The translations under genes and the position numbers were made by a program. Shown in pieces: positions 12,300 to 24,130 of a DNA stretch of 64,000 bases; position 1 is the first letter of the stretch; every line of letters begins with the position of its first letter. The DNA comes from Xylogone sp. PMI_703 (taxonomy: Eukaryota; Ascomycota; Leotiomycetes), in assembly GCA_021399445.1 (NCBI GenBank), contig JAJTUQ010000002.1, positions 5,704,001 through 5,768,000 of the forward strand, written 5' to 3'. The notes beneath the pieces were generated by a model that was not told the origin of the DNA, did not search any database, and worked only from the letters and a program-made list of their open reading frames with translations.

Positions 12300-12703
12300 A
12301 TTTCTTTTTCCTCTCGGTAACTTTCTGACGTAGCATTTACGCTTATCCTTAACTTTCTCTTTACTAGTTACCCTGTTCTCATTTTCTATAAAACATTATA
12401 ATCCTATTCTACAGTTTACTCTTTTTCTTTTTGGACTTGTCGATGACTTATTATTTTTTTTTGTAGTTAAGCTTTTTTGTGATTCCTAATATCTCTGATC
12501 TTGAGTATATCTAGTGGATCACAGGATCAATGGATCGAATTATGGATCCCCGGGAACCGGACTGGGCTCCCAATAGGATTTCAAGTCATTGAGATTCACG
12601 TAATACAAAATTTTATACATATTTAAATAGTATTCCTTTAGAGAAGACTATCATAGCCAGATCTGAAAATCTGCCAAATTGTGACTTGCAGACTTCACTC
12701 ATG
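12300..12703. other. AT-rich remnant right of the Gypsy element
   Basis: This is the continuation of the mutated DNA into which the element inserted. It contains a small cluster of GGATC-type units near 12515-12555, loosely like those in the solo LTR at 9606-9660. No gene is visible until the HET fragment that begins at about 12707. Confidence 0.5.
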
Positions 12704-12706
12704 TAG

Positions 12707-14097
12707 GTTGACCTATTATGCATAGATCAGAACAATCTTCAGGAAAGGAATCATCAAGTCGAACAAATGCCGAGCATATATGGCGCTGCAGAGGAAGTAG
12801 TCGCCTGGCTTGGAGAAGCAGCAGACAACAGCGATCTGGCAATGGACTAGATCGCATATCACGGCAAACAGAAGCGACCGCGGAACTCTGCAACGATTTG
12901 ACATACGAAACTCAAGAGGCCCTTAATTATCTCTGGTCTCGACCGTATTGGAGCCGTGCTTGGGTTGTTCAGGAGTTGGCGTCGGCTCGTAGGTCGCGAA
13001 GTAGATGCACGTTTCGCTGTGGTAGCAGAACTGTATCATACAATGTCTTTCAAAAATTCCTGTCTGGCTTCCTGAGCAAAGTATTCTTCACAAAAGGCGA
13101 CCCGGTCTTAGAAGCTAGGCGGATGCTCACCCTGAGCTCCTCCGGTTCTCGTGTACCATTCCTAGAGGTTCTCTGGGAGTCAGCTCACCTTAAGTCCACC
13201 GATCCCCGAGACAGGATATATGGGATTCGCGGTATATGCCCTCAGTATTACAGGGATACCATAAAAGTCGATTATAGCTTGGAATTCCATAAATTATGCA
13301 GCAGATTTATGGCCTATCATATCAAGAAGGAACGAAGTCTTGATATTCTCTGTTGCTTTCACAAGTTCCCATTTGATAGCCAGTACCCATCCTGGCTGTG
13401 CGACTTACGCAACCGGAGTTCTGGGATTTCTCCTTTAACGTTCTCTGCTTCTGCAGATCGTTTAGCTACTGCGAATATTGCCAATGGTATTCTACACGCC
13501 AAAGGTATCCAGATTAGCGTTGTAGAAGAGGTTAAAGGCCCATATCAGTTACCGCCTCTTACTGCTACCGACATCTTTTCTAGCTATTCTCCGTATCCGC
13601 CATCACTAGAGGAGATGGAAGAACTGGCATTCGCAACATTGCAGATGCGGTACCCTGCCGAGAGTCACCAGCTCCGAGAGAGCCGTTTCTGGCACATGGT
13701 TGCCGGAAATCAACATGAAGTCGGGGGTATATCTAAACTTCAGTTTCAAGATTCTTGCAGCCAACTCTGGAGAAGATATTGCGAAATAGGGTTGATAGCA
13801 GGAGGGGGAACTTGGGAAGATCGCAGAAATTTCAGCTTCATTTTTGAGAGGTTACTTGGCCGATGCTTTTTCACTACATCCGATCAGCATATAGGCCTAG
13901 GTCCCCCAGACCTGAAGAGAGGTGATGCTGTCTGTATCCTCTACGGTTGCAGTGTATGTATAATTCTACGGAAAACAGACCTCGGGTATTCTTTTGTTGG
14001 ATCAGTGTATGTTGATGGGGCGATGAGTGGAGACTACGTCCGTTTCAAGAGCAGCGAGGAGAATAGACTGAAAGAAACCAAATTCTCGATACGATAA
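12707..14097 (+). pseudogene. HET-domain gene fragment, 5'-truncated and frameshifted
   Basis: From 12707 one frame reads VDLLCIDQNNLQERNHQ and then AEEVVAWLGEAADNSDLA, the middle of a HET domain, until a TAG near 12851. The codon just upstream (12704) is TAG where HET proteins have Trp. Homology then continues in the neighbouring frame with NYLWSRPYWSRAWVVQEL, DPRDRIYGIRGI and a long C-terminal region to the stop at 14097. So there is at least one frame break between about 12840 and 12880, and the N-terminal motif (YxALSYxWG) is missing upstream. An ATG at 12718 opens a long frame, but its first 40 or so residues are out of frame with the HET homology, so it is not a credible start. The left part borders mutated repeat DNA and shows RIP-like change. 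Confidence 0.85.
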
Positions 14098-14914
14098 GTC
14101 GTGTGGATGGGGCAAGTATGATTCACAAAGCTCTAGTGTCTGATGGCAGCTGGCACTGTAGAATATATCTCAAGTTTATGACGAGCTCATTGATATCTTG
14201 AGCATGTCACTAGGCAAATACTTGGTTGTAAGAAGTGTCTGGACATAATAGGCGCTGACTCCATGTTTTTGCTAGCTCAATATTCCCAGTTGAAGAGATC
14301 TTTATCTCATACATTTGATATACTGGATGGAACTTGAGGAACTACTTGTTGAAGTTAGGATTAAGATTTTACCTAAATTAGACTCCAACTCGCTATATTA
14401 GCTAAGCCCAGGAAGTTATAGCTTGATAGAATTTAGAAAGATATCGCTAAGCCATAACGTTGTTAGAAAGACATCACTAAGCCATAATACTGTTAAGTTC
14501 AATGGTACCGAGTCCATCGTTGCTAGATCCCGAAAGCGCCGCACATTCATCAAAGTCTGGATCACTAAAAGTCCTTGGAGATCCACTTACCCCAAGTTCC
14601 CAAGTTTGGATTAATTTGGTTGAGGTCCCCGAAATCCACTTATTACAAAGCAGGTCGCCGAAGCCTTTATAAGTCGGCGGTTGACAGGACCCGGCACCGT
14701 AGCAGACCGAGGTGGTATTAGCTGGACTGAAGCAATCACGCAATTTCTACGCCGTGGCAAATCGGAACTCTCCATATTCAGACACTACGCTCTAGTTGAT
14801 ATCTTCTTGCTTAAAAGGCACGTTGAAGAACGTGAATAATAGTCACTTGTGAATTTTTGGCCATCAACATCAGATTTCAGTGTTCTAATTAACGAAAGAT
14901 AGCGTATTGGGAAG
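14098..14914. other. Intergenic region with a short tandem duplication
   Basis: No gene is supported here. A 25 bp unit (TTAGAAAG, AYATCRCTAAGCCATAA) occurs twice with a 30 bp period, at 14433-14457 and 14463-14487. The rest shows no recognisable feature. Confidence 0.6.
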
Positions 14915-15978
14915 ATGTCAGCAAATGTGGCAACGTCGACTGCTGCAGGCACCTTGTTCGGTGCGGCCCTCGCGGCTTCAGGGGTGTATTCGCCCGAGGT
15001 CATCATCGCGCAGATGCGATTGCGAAACTTCCATATGTTAGAAGTCTTTCTCAGCGCCAGTGCGACCAGCGCGTATGTCTTGTCACTCAATTGCCACTGT
15101 TGGTTCTCTAATGCTAACAAATTTTGTCTAGTTTGATTATCATCATTTTCGACCGTCTTGGTCTCTCCAAAACTACACCTCGAAATGCTTCATCTCTTGG
15201 CTGGTTCGGCAAGTATGATGGCAATATACTGGGAGGGCTATTGATCGGTGCTGGAATGAGTCTTTCGGGAGCATGTCCTGGGACATCGCTCGTTCAAGCC
15301 ATGACTGGTGTCCCAACTGGTTCGCTCGTCATGGCTGGTGGAACACTTGGGGGACTCTTCTATGTCCAGATTTCCAAATATCTCCGCCGCAACAACCCTC
15401 CTTCGGATCCTGAGATTGTACGTACAATATATGAGAAGTTTCACCTGAGTAAGAGCTCCGGTGTTCTTCTCTATGAATCAGTATGCCTCGCAGCGATATC
15501 AACAGTGATGTCTCTCAGGCAAAGTCGACCTATTCTTTACCACTCGGCGCTTGGTGGTCTTCTCATTGGTGGCGCACAAGCCGCGTCCCTGCTTCTCACA
15601 GGTAATCTTGTTGGAGTGTCCAGTGCATATGAAGAATTTGCGCGCTACTTCTGGGAAGGTATAGCATATATACGCGGAGGAAGGTCTGGTGGCGAGAAGC
15701 CTACCTCCATAAGATCGATCGCTTTCGCTGCTGGGATTTTAGCTGGAAGCTTTGCTGTTGCTTCTTCTTTCCCACAGTTAATAACTAAGAGCAACTTCCA
15801 GGTATCAGCAACTCGAGCTATCGCAGGAGGTTTCTCAATGGTCCTTGGTGCGAGGATTGCTGGAGGATGCACCTCTGGACATGGAATCAGCGGTATGTCT
15901 ATGCTTTCGGTATCCAGTATAATCAGTGTTGCTTCTATGTTTGCAGGTGGTATTGGATTGGCTGCATTTCTCTACTAG
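14915..15978 (+). CDS. YeeE/YedE-family (sulfur transport) membrane protein
   Basis: Two exons, 14915-15072 and 15132-15978, join in frame to 334 residues. The 59 bp intron has GTATGT, a TGCTAAC branch point and CTAG. The protein is strongly hydrophobic with two internal repeats. Each carries a signature: GAGMSLSGACPGTSLVQ near residue 100 and GARIAGGCTSGHGISG near residue 297. The conserved cysteines in CPG and GGCTSGHG are those of bacterial YeeE/YedE proteins, which import thiosulfate or related reduced sulfur compounds. The domain is plasma-membrane type; cellular location in the fungus is not shown. A persulfide-dioxygenase-like gene lies 5.6 kb away at 21557, and in bacteria such genes share operons. 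The family is bacterial in origin, so old horizontal transfer is plausible. The specific substrate is inference. Confidence 0.88.
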
Positions 15979-16133
15979 AGAATATAGGATCTTCTGGCGT
16001 TAGGCGCCGATATTACAATTTTAAAAGTTCAATCGTAAGTACGTATGTTAAAAAATTTGGATAGAATATTGGGGCAGATACCAGTAACCAGTAATCATTA
16101 AGGATATAATAACAGTGTCTATCTCTCTTATTC

Positions 16134-19100
16134 TTAGAGTTTTTCTACAACATCATTTTCCATTAGAAACTCCACCACTTTCTTATGCCCTTTCTTTGCA
16201 GCTCGCGAGAGTGGTGTCTGTCCGTACTTGTCCTCAGAGTGTATTCTAGCACCATTCCTTACCAGGAACCTTACCACTTCCCTATGTCCGTTCTCTGCAG
16301 CTCGTAAGAGTGGTGTCCGTCCTTTTATATCCTTAGAGTCTACTACAGCCCCATTTTTTACCAGAAGCTTGACCACCTCCTCATGTCCGTATCTTGCAGC
16401 TCGTGCAAGTGGTGTCGATCCATATTTATTCTTAACATTTACTACGGCACCATTCTCTAACAATAACTTTACTGCTGCTGTGTATCCACCTCCTGCAGCA
16501 AATGAAAGTGGTGTCAATCCACTTTTCGCGTTTGCTACGTTCACTGTAGCATTATGCTCAATCATTAGCTTCAGCACTGTTTGACGTCCAGCCCTTGCTG
16601 CTACATGCAATGGTGTCAGGCCATTTTCGTCTTCTGATTGCGAATCTGCACCTTTCTCCAGCAGCTGCCTTACCACCGTCTCATGTCCCATAAGTGCTGC
16701 CATGTGCACTGGTGTCCACCCATCTTCACTCTGTGACTGCGGATCAGCTCCTTTCTCTAATAGCATCTTTGAAATTATCTCATCTCCCGCCATTGCTGCC
16801 ACGTGCACTGGTGTCTGCTCATCTTCACTCCTTGGCTGTGGATCAGCACCATTTTCTAACAATTGCTTCACAACTGCTTCATGTCGTGCCCTGGCCTCGC
16901 CCCATTTCTTTACAGTTCTATATAATGACATCCGTCTTCCTTCATTCTCAGATTTTATCCAGTTACCAATCGTTGTATACTCCTCTATTATCATCTTAGG
17001 TATTGCTCCTCCACCTCCCAATACGAGTTGCTTAAATAAGGTTTTACGATCACCATTATTTAACTCCTTATGAGCGCCTCTCTCCAGCAGCAGCTTCACT
17101 ACTGCCTCGTGCCCTCCCATTACAGCCACATGTAGTGGTGTCTGGCCATATTTGTCCTTGGCATTAATATTAGCACCCTTCTCTAGTAGCAACTTCGCTA
17201 CTTCCTGGTGGCCTTTCCGTGCTGCCCATAATAGCGGCGTGTGACGATATTGGTCCTTGGCATCAAGGCTCAACCCAGCTGAAAGTAGGTTAATCATAAT
17301 TCTCGGGATACCAAAGAATGCTACTATGTGAATGGGCAATACATCATCGAGGAGCTTCTGTCGGAGCCGATTTGAGTACATGCCTTTGTATAATAAGCGT
17401 AGGCTTAACACATTGTTTTGCAAACCGGTATTGAGGTACTCTATAGCAAGGCTCTCGGTTGCATGAAGGAGATGTCCGCCCCTTCGGAGGTGATGACCCC
17501 ATTGCGTGGCAGCGTACGACAAGAATGCTGCGTCCGCGTGCTTCTGTTCCTGGTATTCCCTGACTATTACAGACGGGAATTGTAGGAATGTAAGACACTG
17601 GCATGCAATTTTGCAGTGCCACTGTGCTTTAGTAAAACCAAATATTTGATCTTGCTGACTGAGATATTCTTCAAGAGAGTAGTGGACCAAGCGGATGGTA
17701 GAAGTCTCTTCGTAATCACCACCAAACCATGACAGCAGTTTAGCAGTGTACTGCTAGGGGGCATACCCCTCGGATTAAAAAATGTATCTCCATCTCTAAT
17801 TGCCAGTGCACATAATACTTCGTCAAGAGTAAGTGACCATTCCGCTAAATGAATCCGTGCAATGATTTTCTGTACCTGCTGTGATTGGGCGTTTGGCTGT
17901 TGCTTGATTCTTGTCATGGTTCCTGCAAAAGCCTCACCGATATTTGACGGTAGTGTTTTCAATGCTTCTTCGCGATCACGTAGAGTTGTAGCCTGGAGAA
18001 CAGTCTGAATTTGCAACACAGGTAGGAGAAATCTAGTTCATTTTCATTAGAATGGCATGCAACGCAAAGCGTAACCATACTAACATCCCCCTGAGCTGCT
18101 TTAACAACTTTGTCAAGGATCTCTATTCTCAACATTTCGTCCATGGCGTCAGGCTCGATATCATAAGGTCCACCAATTTCTTGGGTAACAAATTGCTGAA
18201 TATCGGTGTCTTGCGCTTTGATATAAATGCTCTTCTCCCTGCTCAGATATTTTTGGACAGTTTCCTGCACGTGAGGCCGGCCAGTAATGAACATACGTAA
18301 GGAAGATGGTCTGCCCTGCAATTCCGTTAAAATGCTCCTTAGATCTTTCATTTCATCAACTGCGTCAAAGCAAACGTAAATCTTATCGGATTGGTTACTC
18401 AATATGTTGAGAAAGCGGATTGCATCAGTCGAACTCAGCGGTTTCTCCTGTCCAATCAGTTCTTCATATAGCTTTAAAAGCGGCTCAGGTATACTCGGTA
18501 AAAGCTTTAGTAACTGCTTCACGATTTCGCCGAGAATATTTTCTGTCGTTTGCTTTTCCTGGTCACGATAATCACAATATATGTAAGCCATTCCTACTTT
18601 CGACTCGGATGCCATGTATTCTCTCAATTTGTCGATCGCAAAAGATCTATTCCAAATTGTCAGCTACTTGGTAAAGGTTTCCTCGTTTACTCACGAGATA
18701 ATTGTTTTGCCAACGCCTGGATCTCCATAGCAGCATAGCGTTTCAAACTCTGCTCTCCCCGAGGACCATTCGGCGAATATAGGGCCGTCAATTAACCATC
18801 TGCCTGTTCCTTTAGCTCGCTTCTTTTGGTTCTCGGAGTGCCGCGCGGATGGATTGAGCGGAGAGAGCCATTTAAACATTTGTTGTTGCTTTTGATCATA
18901 GGCGATATCTTTTATAGCTGACTTAATTTCCTGCACTACGTCTGGAATCAGCAAAGGTTCTATCAGCCACAAATGAAGCATCACTCGGTTGAAATGGCCG
19001 GGAAATCAGAATTATCTTCAATTTGCATAGTCCATTATCTTTCCCAGCGCCTTTGCCACCTAGAACCGAAAATGGAAAGGCCACAACTAACACTCATGGA

Positions 19101-20196
19101 TAACCTTGCGCGCCTCTGGGGTGCTTCTAATATCTGCAACGTCTGTAATCTGTAAAAGCTCCTTGGCATATGCCGCAGCTACAGCTGCAGCATATGCCTG
19201 CCAATACTTGTTCTTTCTCGAGTCTGCATAATCACATATGCCTCGGATAACAATGCACGGGAAGTCATTCATCAGCCCGGCTGCTTCCATTTCAATACAT
19301 AACACATTGCCACCGAGGCTTTCGTTGAGACGGTCACGGAATTTAGCATCCTTAATTACGTGGTTACCGGACGCAATTAGACCGTAATGTATATGTATAT
19401 CTTCCGGATTCCTTGGGGCTCTGTCCGCACCAACTTGTACGGTCCCGCTTGTCATTTGACTAGTGTCATGATCTATAGAAGTAATTGCTGACCAGCCTAG
19501 GAAGTACTTGAGAAGAGCTAGAATTACCTCCCAGATCATTAAACATATGACCTGCCATCCGTTCCGAGAGTGATAAAAGCTACGTGATGTAGACAGCGGG
19601 TCCTCAAGGGAATTAGGCCGGGCATATTTTGACGCCAATTTTGGATATTTCTCCCCCAAATCGTCTAGATGATGATATATCTGAGATCCATACATCTCAT
19701 GCTTGGTCTCCAGTTTCGCTAATGCTGTCAACAGTGCACTTGGGGGATTGTTCAATGCGCCGGTTCGTTTGAAGTTGCCATTCTTCTCTGCTTTACCCAT
19801 ATCCCATTGAACGACCCCAGGATACAAATCAATAGGGGTGCTGACTACAATATCGCCTAGCCTGACCTTTGGTGGAATACCGCCGCCGATACCAACCAGA
19901 AGACCGACTTTCACTGATGGAAAGGTGTTAATCATCCGAGTTGCGACCGTTGCTGCTGAATTAGTGCCATACTTTCCTTTCGGGAGGCAGGCTATGACGA
20001 TATTGTGCTTGCCAATAGACCCCAAGGTATATGTATTATGGTCATTCACTCGCTTGCTCAGATCTGGATGTATTTGGTCTAGTATAGCTGTCGCCGCAGT
20101 CTGCTCCTTAGGTAGAGCGCAAATCCATCCCACAGTGTAGTCACTATAGGTAAAACGGCACTCATCCACTATTGTCTTCTCCCTGTTTCCGTCCAT
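16134..20196 (-). pseudogene. NLR-type protein: phosphorylase-NACHT-ankyrin, with frame breaks
   Basis: Domains in order: a PNP/UDP phosphorylase-like domain from ATG 20196 (YTVGWICALPKEQTAA, VGIGGGIPPKVRLGDIV, VLCIEMEAAGLMNDFP), a NACHT NTPase (P-loop GDPGVGKT, Walker B-like VCFDAVDE) at about 18.1-19.0 kb, then about eleven ankyrin repeats (TPLHVAARAGRQTVLKL type) to the stop at 16134. The intron 18647-18694 is clear. Another lies near 19.0-19.09 kb but I could not fix its ends. After an intron near 18.05-18.08 kb the frame matches the family only if the five-G run at 18087-18091 were one base shorter. A second mismatch lies near 17712-17728, between LLNCCHGLV and LVHYSLEEYL. Such proteins act as cytosolic sensors in fungal non-self recognition. 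Two frame breaks suggest a pseudogene, though base errors in the assembly would give the same picture. The ankyrin tract alone is open and long (518 codons). Confidence 0.8.
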
Positions 20197-21556
20197 TTTT
20201 CAGTCGTTCGGTATAAGTACCAATCTAATGTCGGGCAGCCTGCTTACGACCGACCACTCTCCCCTGAGCAGACGTCCATCGAGTAAAGAAGGTATAATTG
20301 TTGGGACAGAGTGTTGCCCAAAATTATTGAGCCCAGTGTTTGCTATGTTCGACAACGGAATAATGTCCGATCTCAAGAAGAGGGAGATGTATACAATGTT
20401 GAAAGACGACTCGAACAGATTCTTCGCAATCCAAACCGAAGCTTAGATTTTGATGCCCTTATTAGTGTACACTTGGCTAAATGACGAGATTGGAGTACCT
20501 ACATCACGCTGTGTGAATAGAAGATGAATGTAGAATGTGAGGCTGTGATCTGGATCCTACTGGAGGAAATTTTTCAAACGCATGGGCTCAGAAGCAGAAA
20601 AGAGCAAGAGGGAAATATAGCATTACTGTCAGCCTCACTAACCTATCTAAGCCTGCCGCGCTAAATTACATGTGAGGCTGTCACATTTCACTCCCGACAC
20701 TTCAAGAAAATGTTGACCAAACTTTTAACCCTGCTACCTAGCCCGTCCGATGTGCTCACTTATTGCTTGAACTGTGCTTTATCAAAAACACATTCACCTT
20801 GCTAAGTCACAATCTATAAAGACAGGAAGATTCATGTAACATATATAACAGCCGATTCTTGAATGAGCGCTGTGCCATACGGAGTGAGTGATGCCACGAT
20901 GCGGCGGAAAAGGCGCTTCCATGGCTGAGAACATCGCCACAGTATTGCGAACACTTCATGCAACATAGAGCCGAAGTATCAGCAAGCGATAAGAACTTTT
21001 GCTATCTTAAGTCTCAATTATTTACACTTATTTGTCCCTTTTCTCTTTACTTGAGAATCGTCTCATCCTTTCTAATAATAACAAAATTCTACCAGCTAGT
21101 TCCGAAACCGCTTTCTAACAACCGACTCAGCGGTACAAGAGCATATGACTTTTAGCATACTGTGCTTTCACCCTTCTTTTATCATATTCATTCTCGTCAC
21201 TTTAAGTTCCATAAATATATCTACTAGTTATCTTGCAAAACATGTTGAATTTTGTCGAGATTATTGTTGGCGTGGTCACACACTATCATTCTATGGAGGG
21301 AAAAGGTGATACTAGGTTGTAACATTCTGTTATATTGTAATATTAATTTCCTCATTTTTGTATTTTATAAAGTTCTTGAAAATTTTAACATATTCTCTTC
21401 ATCAATACAAGTAAAAACCTACGTTTATGTAGAGCACTCTTTAGATTGACCATGCAGTAAACTATTTTGAAGATCTTTATGATTTGACTAAAAAGACAAC
21501 TAATACTTTATGAAACAAATTAGAACCTTAAGTTACACCCTCTAAAGACTCCAGCA
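20197..21556. other. Intergenic region between NLR locus and metallohydrolase
   Basis: I see no supported gene. A 72-codon frame at 20228-20446 has no family resemblance and I leave it uncalled. The right part (about 20.95-21.5 kb) becomes AT-rich and would hold the 3' end of the metallohydrolase transcript, which reads leftward. Confidence 0.55.
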
Positions 21557-22477
21557 TTAAATGAGACTCTTCAAATCACTTGTCATCTTCAAAGGCACCT
21601 TCAAGAAAATATCCCCGTTTGAACTTTTTACCGGCAATCTCCCGCCGCGGATATTGAACTGCAGAGCCTGATGTAACAACCTTGGTTCTCCCAAGGTGGC
21701 ATCCCTTTCGCTACGCCACTTCACGAATTCACCTTCTGATGTACCGAGCTTCACATGTTTGTTCTCCTTCCTATGCTGCTCCACCGTTGCATAGGGCTGG
21801 TACTTCTCTTCTCCAGGACCTACTTCTCTAGTTGAGGGAGGATAATCGTGTCCCGTGTACAACCGATAGTGCGGTGGTAGAGAGAGCAAGGTCGTGATAG
21901 ATTTGTACAGCTCGGTGGCTGATCCATTAGGAAAATCACAACGCGCGGATCCGACATCCGGGTTGAATATGGAGTCTCCCGTGAAGACGTTCTCGCCGAT
22001 GAGGTAACCTACGTGGTCTGGTGTATGTCCTGGAAGGTGCAACACCTTGGCCTTGAGGTTGCCGATGGTAAAAGCTTCATTATCTTCGAAAAGATGATTA
22101 AATACGTTCGCAAGTTGTGTCTGATCAATGCCGTATTTAGCGGCAAAGGTAGATTGCACTTGGGTGATCCGTTTACCAATGCCGATAGCTGGAAGAGGAT
22201 TCCCTTTCTGAAAAAGTCGTTTCTGAATGTATTTTGCCGCAGTGAGATGGTCTGCATGTGCATGAGTCTCGAGAATATATTTGACGTTCAAATTGTGGTC
22301 TTCTACTAGCGAGAGAAGTGTGTCTGCCGACTCTGTGCTGATGAGGTTCTTTGCAGGGTCGAAATCGAGCACGGAGTCTATAATCACGGCATCCCTTGTA
22401 TCTGGGTCTGAGACAATGTATTGCCAAGTTCCAGTGACTGGCTCAAAAGAAGTGTATATGACAGGTGTTTTCTCCAT
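21557..22477 (-). CDS. Persulfide dioxygenase-like metallo-beta-lactamase-fold hydrolase
   Basis: Without introns, 306 residues from the ATG at 22477 (MEKTPVIYTSFEPVTGTW). An upstream in-frame ATG at 22573 would add 32 residues, but it lies only about 15 bp from a TATATATA-like stretch near 22590, so transcription would probably start downstream of it; the family also normally begins near the chosen start. Metal ligands are intact: THAHADHL near residue 73, LPGHTPDHVGY near 149, FTGDSIF and YTGHDYPP near 207. Together with SxxxADxLL and the RCDFPNGSA segment these indicate the ETHE1/BLH group, which oxidises glutathione persulfide to sulfite using Fe(II). With the YeeE-like transporter at 14915 it makes a plausible reduced-sulfur uptake and detoxification pair. 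No clear mitochondrial presequence is seen from this start. Confidence 0.87.
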   Translation of the reverse strand: MEKTPVIYTSFEPVTGTWQYIVSDPDTRDAVIIDSVLDFDPAKNLISTESADTLLSLVEDHNLNVKYILETHAHADHLTAAKYIQKRLFQKGNPLPAIGIGKRITQVQSTFAAKYGIDQTQLANVFNHLFEDNEAFTIGNLKAKVLHLPGHTPDHVGYLIGENVFTGDSIFNPDVGSARCDFPNGSATELYKSITTLLSLPPHYRLYTGHDYPPSTREVGPGEEKYQPYATVEQHRKENKHVKLGTSEGEFVKWRSERDATLGEPRLLHQALQFNIRGGRLPVKSSNGDIFLKVPLKMTSDLKSLI

Positions 22478-22573
22478 GATTTTTGTGAAATGAATATAAT
22501 AACAGTGGGATAAAACTCTGGTATTGTGGCCTCTCAAGTCTTTTACTGTGTATGTTTGGCGGGAGCTAAACAA

Positions 22574-24130
22574 TAGCCATTTGGCTTATATATAGTAGAA
22601 TAGCTACAGTAATCGGGAGGCTTCAATACAGAGGCAAATTGCCCCATGAAACATGAATACTAATATGAAATAATAGCGGTGGTCATCAGAATCCCGAATA
22701 CTCATACAATAAGCTCTGGTGCTGTACACCGGTAGAACAAGACGGCATATTCACCATGATTTGTATTTTGTGTTGCCTCAATTCTAGCTACTAGAACTTT
22801 TTCTAGCAATGTTCATTAATCGTATAAAGCATACCGAATCTCGCCGTTTCTAACAGAAGCATGTGTAGCACGGCTATAATATCGGGACTTCTGCCAAGCC
22901 CATATTCGGCGACGACTGAGAACGCCGTCAGCTTCGCCACGCAACCTCGCTAGGGCTTCAAGAAATCTATCAGTAGGTCCCCGTATTTGTATTTAGAAGT
23001 TCGCCATTCTAGCAAGAGTTTATCAATCGCATGCGTTGTTATTAGCTGTGAGACTTCGACACTCAGAAATTAGGTGTTCTCTCCCGAAATGGTCTTCGGC
23101 GACCAAAGCTCGGCGACCTGAGTTTTAGCTTCCATGACGCAATATCCTCTAACTTAGAACGAACATCTACGGAGTACCGGTATTCTTTCCAGGCCTGTTG
23201 TTACAGGGGTAATGTGCATTTAGATAGTAATTAATACACGTTTTGATTATGTAATTTTGCTATTTCCAGTAACTATAGTATGAATATATTTTAATACTGC
23301 CTTCTTAAAAGGTATAGCCCTAGTCATGTAATAAAACGGTTTTAGCTAAATACCCTTATGGGACACCTGCCGTCTTTTGCTACGGAGACGGCTAATTGAG
23401 CACGACCTACTCGAATCTTACTTGCAAAGCAGAGCAGTTACAGGTCTCGCAAAGTAGCCACCGACACTTGTTGAGGCGACGGTATAACTCTCAATGGAAA
23501 TCGGGAAACAATGCGAGTCACCCCCCCGTCTCTCGTCTAGTGTGGTGGCCAGAGCCACAGGATTCGAATGTCGATGCTTGAGACAAGATTATGGCTAGTT
23601 TCTTGTATTAATTAGACCTCTTTAGATGATGGCTATTGTAAAGCTTCTTCTGCGTTGTATATCATACGTGAAGGCCATCTGTCAAAGGTATCGCCGAGTC
23701 AGGCTTACTTTTGGTAGGCTCTTTGAACACTATATGAGGGCAAGTAAAATGGCCAACTCGTCGATACAAGCCAGCAACTTCTTCTGTATATTCGAGAATT
23801 AGACCGCGTACGTCAGCCTCGTTTCTCCAGGCGTTGGGGCTGGACTGAGAGAGAATAGGCAGGCAGCATACCTTGGTCAGGGTTAGCGAGTGAATTGTTA
23901 ACAGCTTGCTATAATTTCGGAGCTGTTTTTCATAGCTTGCAGGCTCTATTTTGTCTGCTAGACCAATGTTTTAGCATTTTTCATTGGAGGTTAGCGAAGA
24001 GAGGAAGATAGACCTAGTTTCAGAGCCTCACGTCGAAGGGTTTTGTCTTGCTCGAATTCATGTGCACCAACATAGTTAAAACCTCATCTAATTATCCAAT
24101 TCGGGTCCATAGGTGGTGGAGGCTCTATGC
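22574..24130. other. Intergenic region, no gene recognised
   Basis: This 1.5 kb between the metallohydrolase promoter and the HET pseudogene contains only short frames. The TATA-like stretch near 22590 and a TACAGTA near 22604 probably belong to the promoter of the metallohydrolase. A TRNA-like B-box sequence near 23560 was checked and not accepted. Confidence 0.5.

Noticed and set aside
12718..12850. ATG-initiated start of a 459-codon frame as the true N-terminus of the HET gene
   Set aside because: The first 40 or so residues are out of frame with clear HET homology in the neighbouring frame, so the start is spurious.
16228..17073. Plus-strand open frames opposite the ankyrin repeats
   Set aside because: They are antisense shadows of the repetitive ankyrin-coding strand with no family features of their own.
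20228..20446. 72-codon frame between the NLR and the metallohydrolase
   Set aside because: No domain, no motif and no intron context; its length is expected by chance.
23555..23582. GGATTCGAAT with an upstream TGGTGGCC-like stretch, as a possible tRNA
   Set aside because: The A box spacing and terminal stem pairing do not fit.
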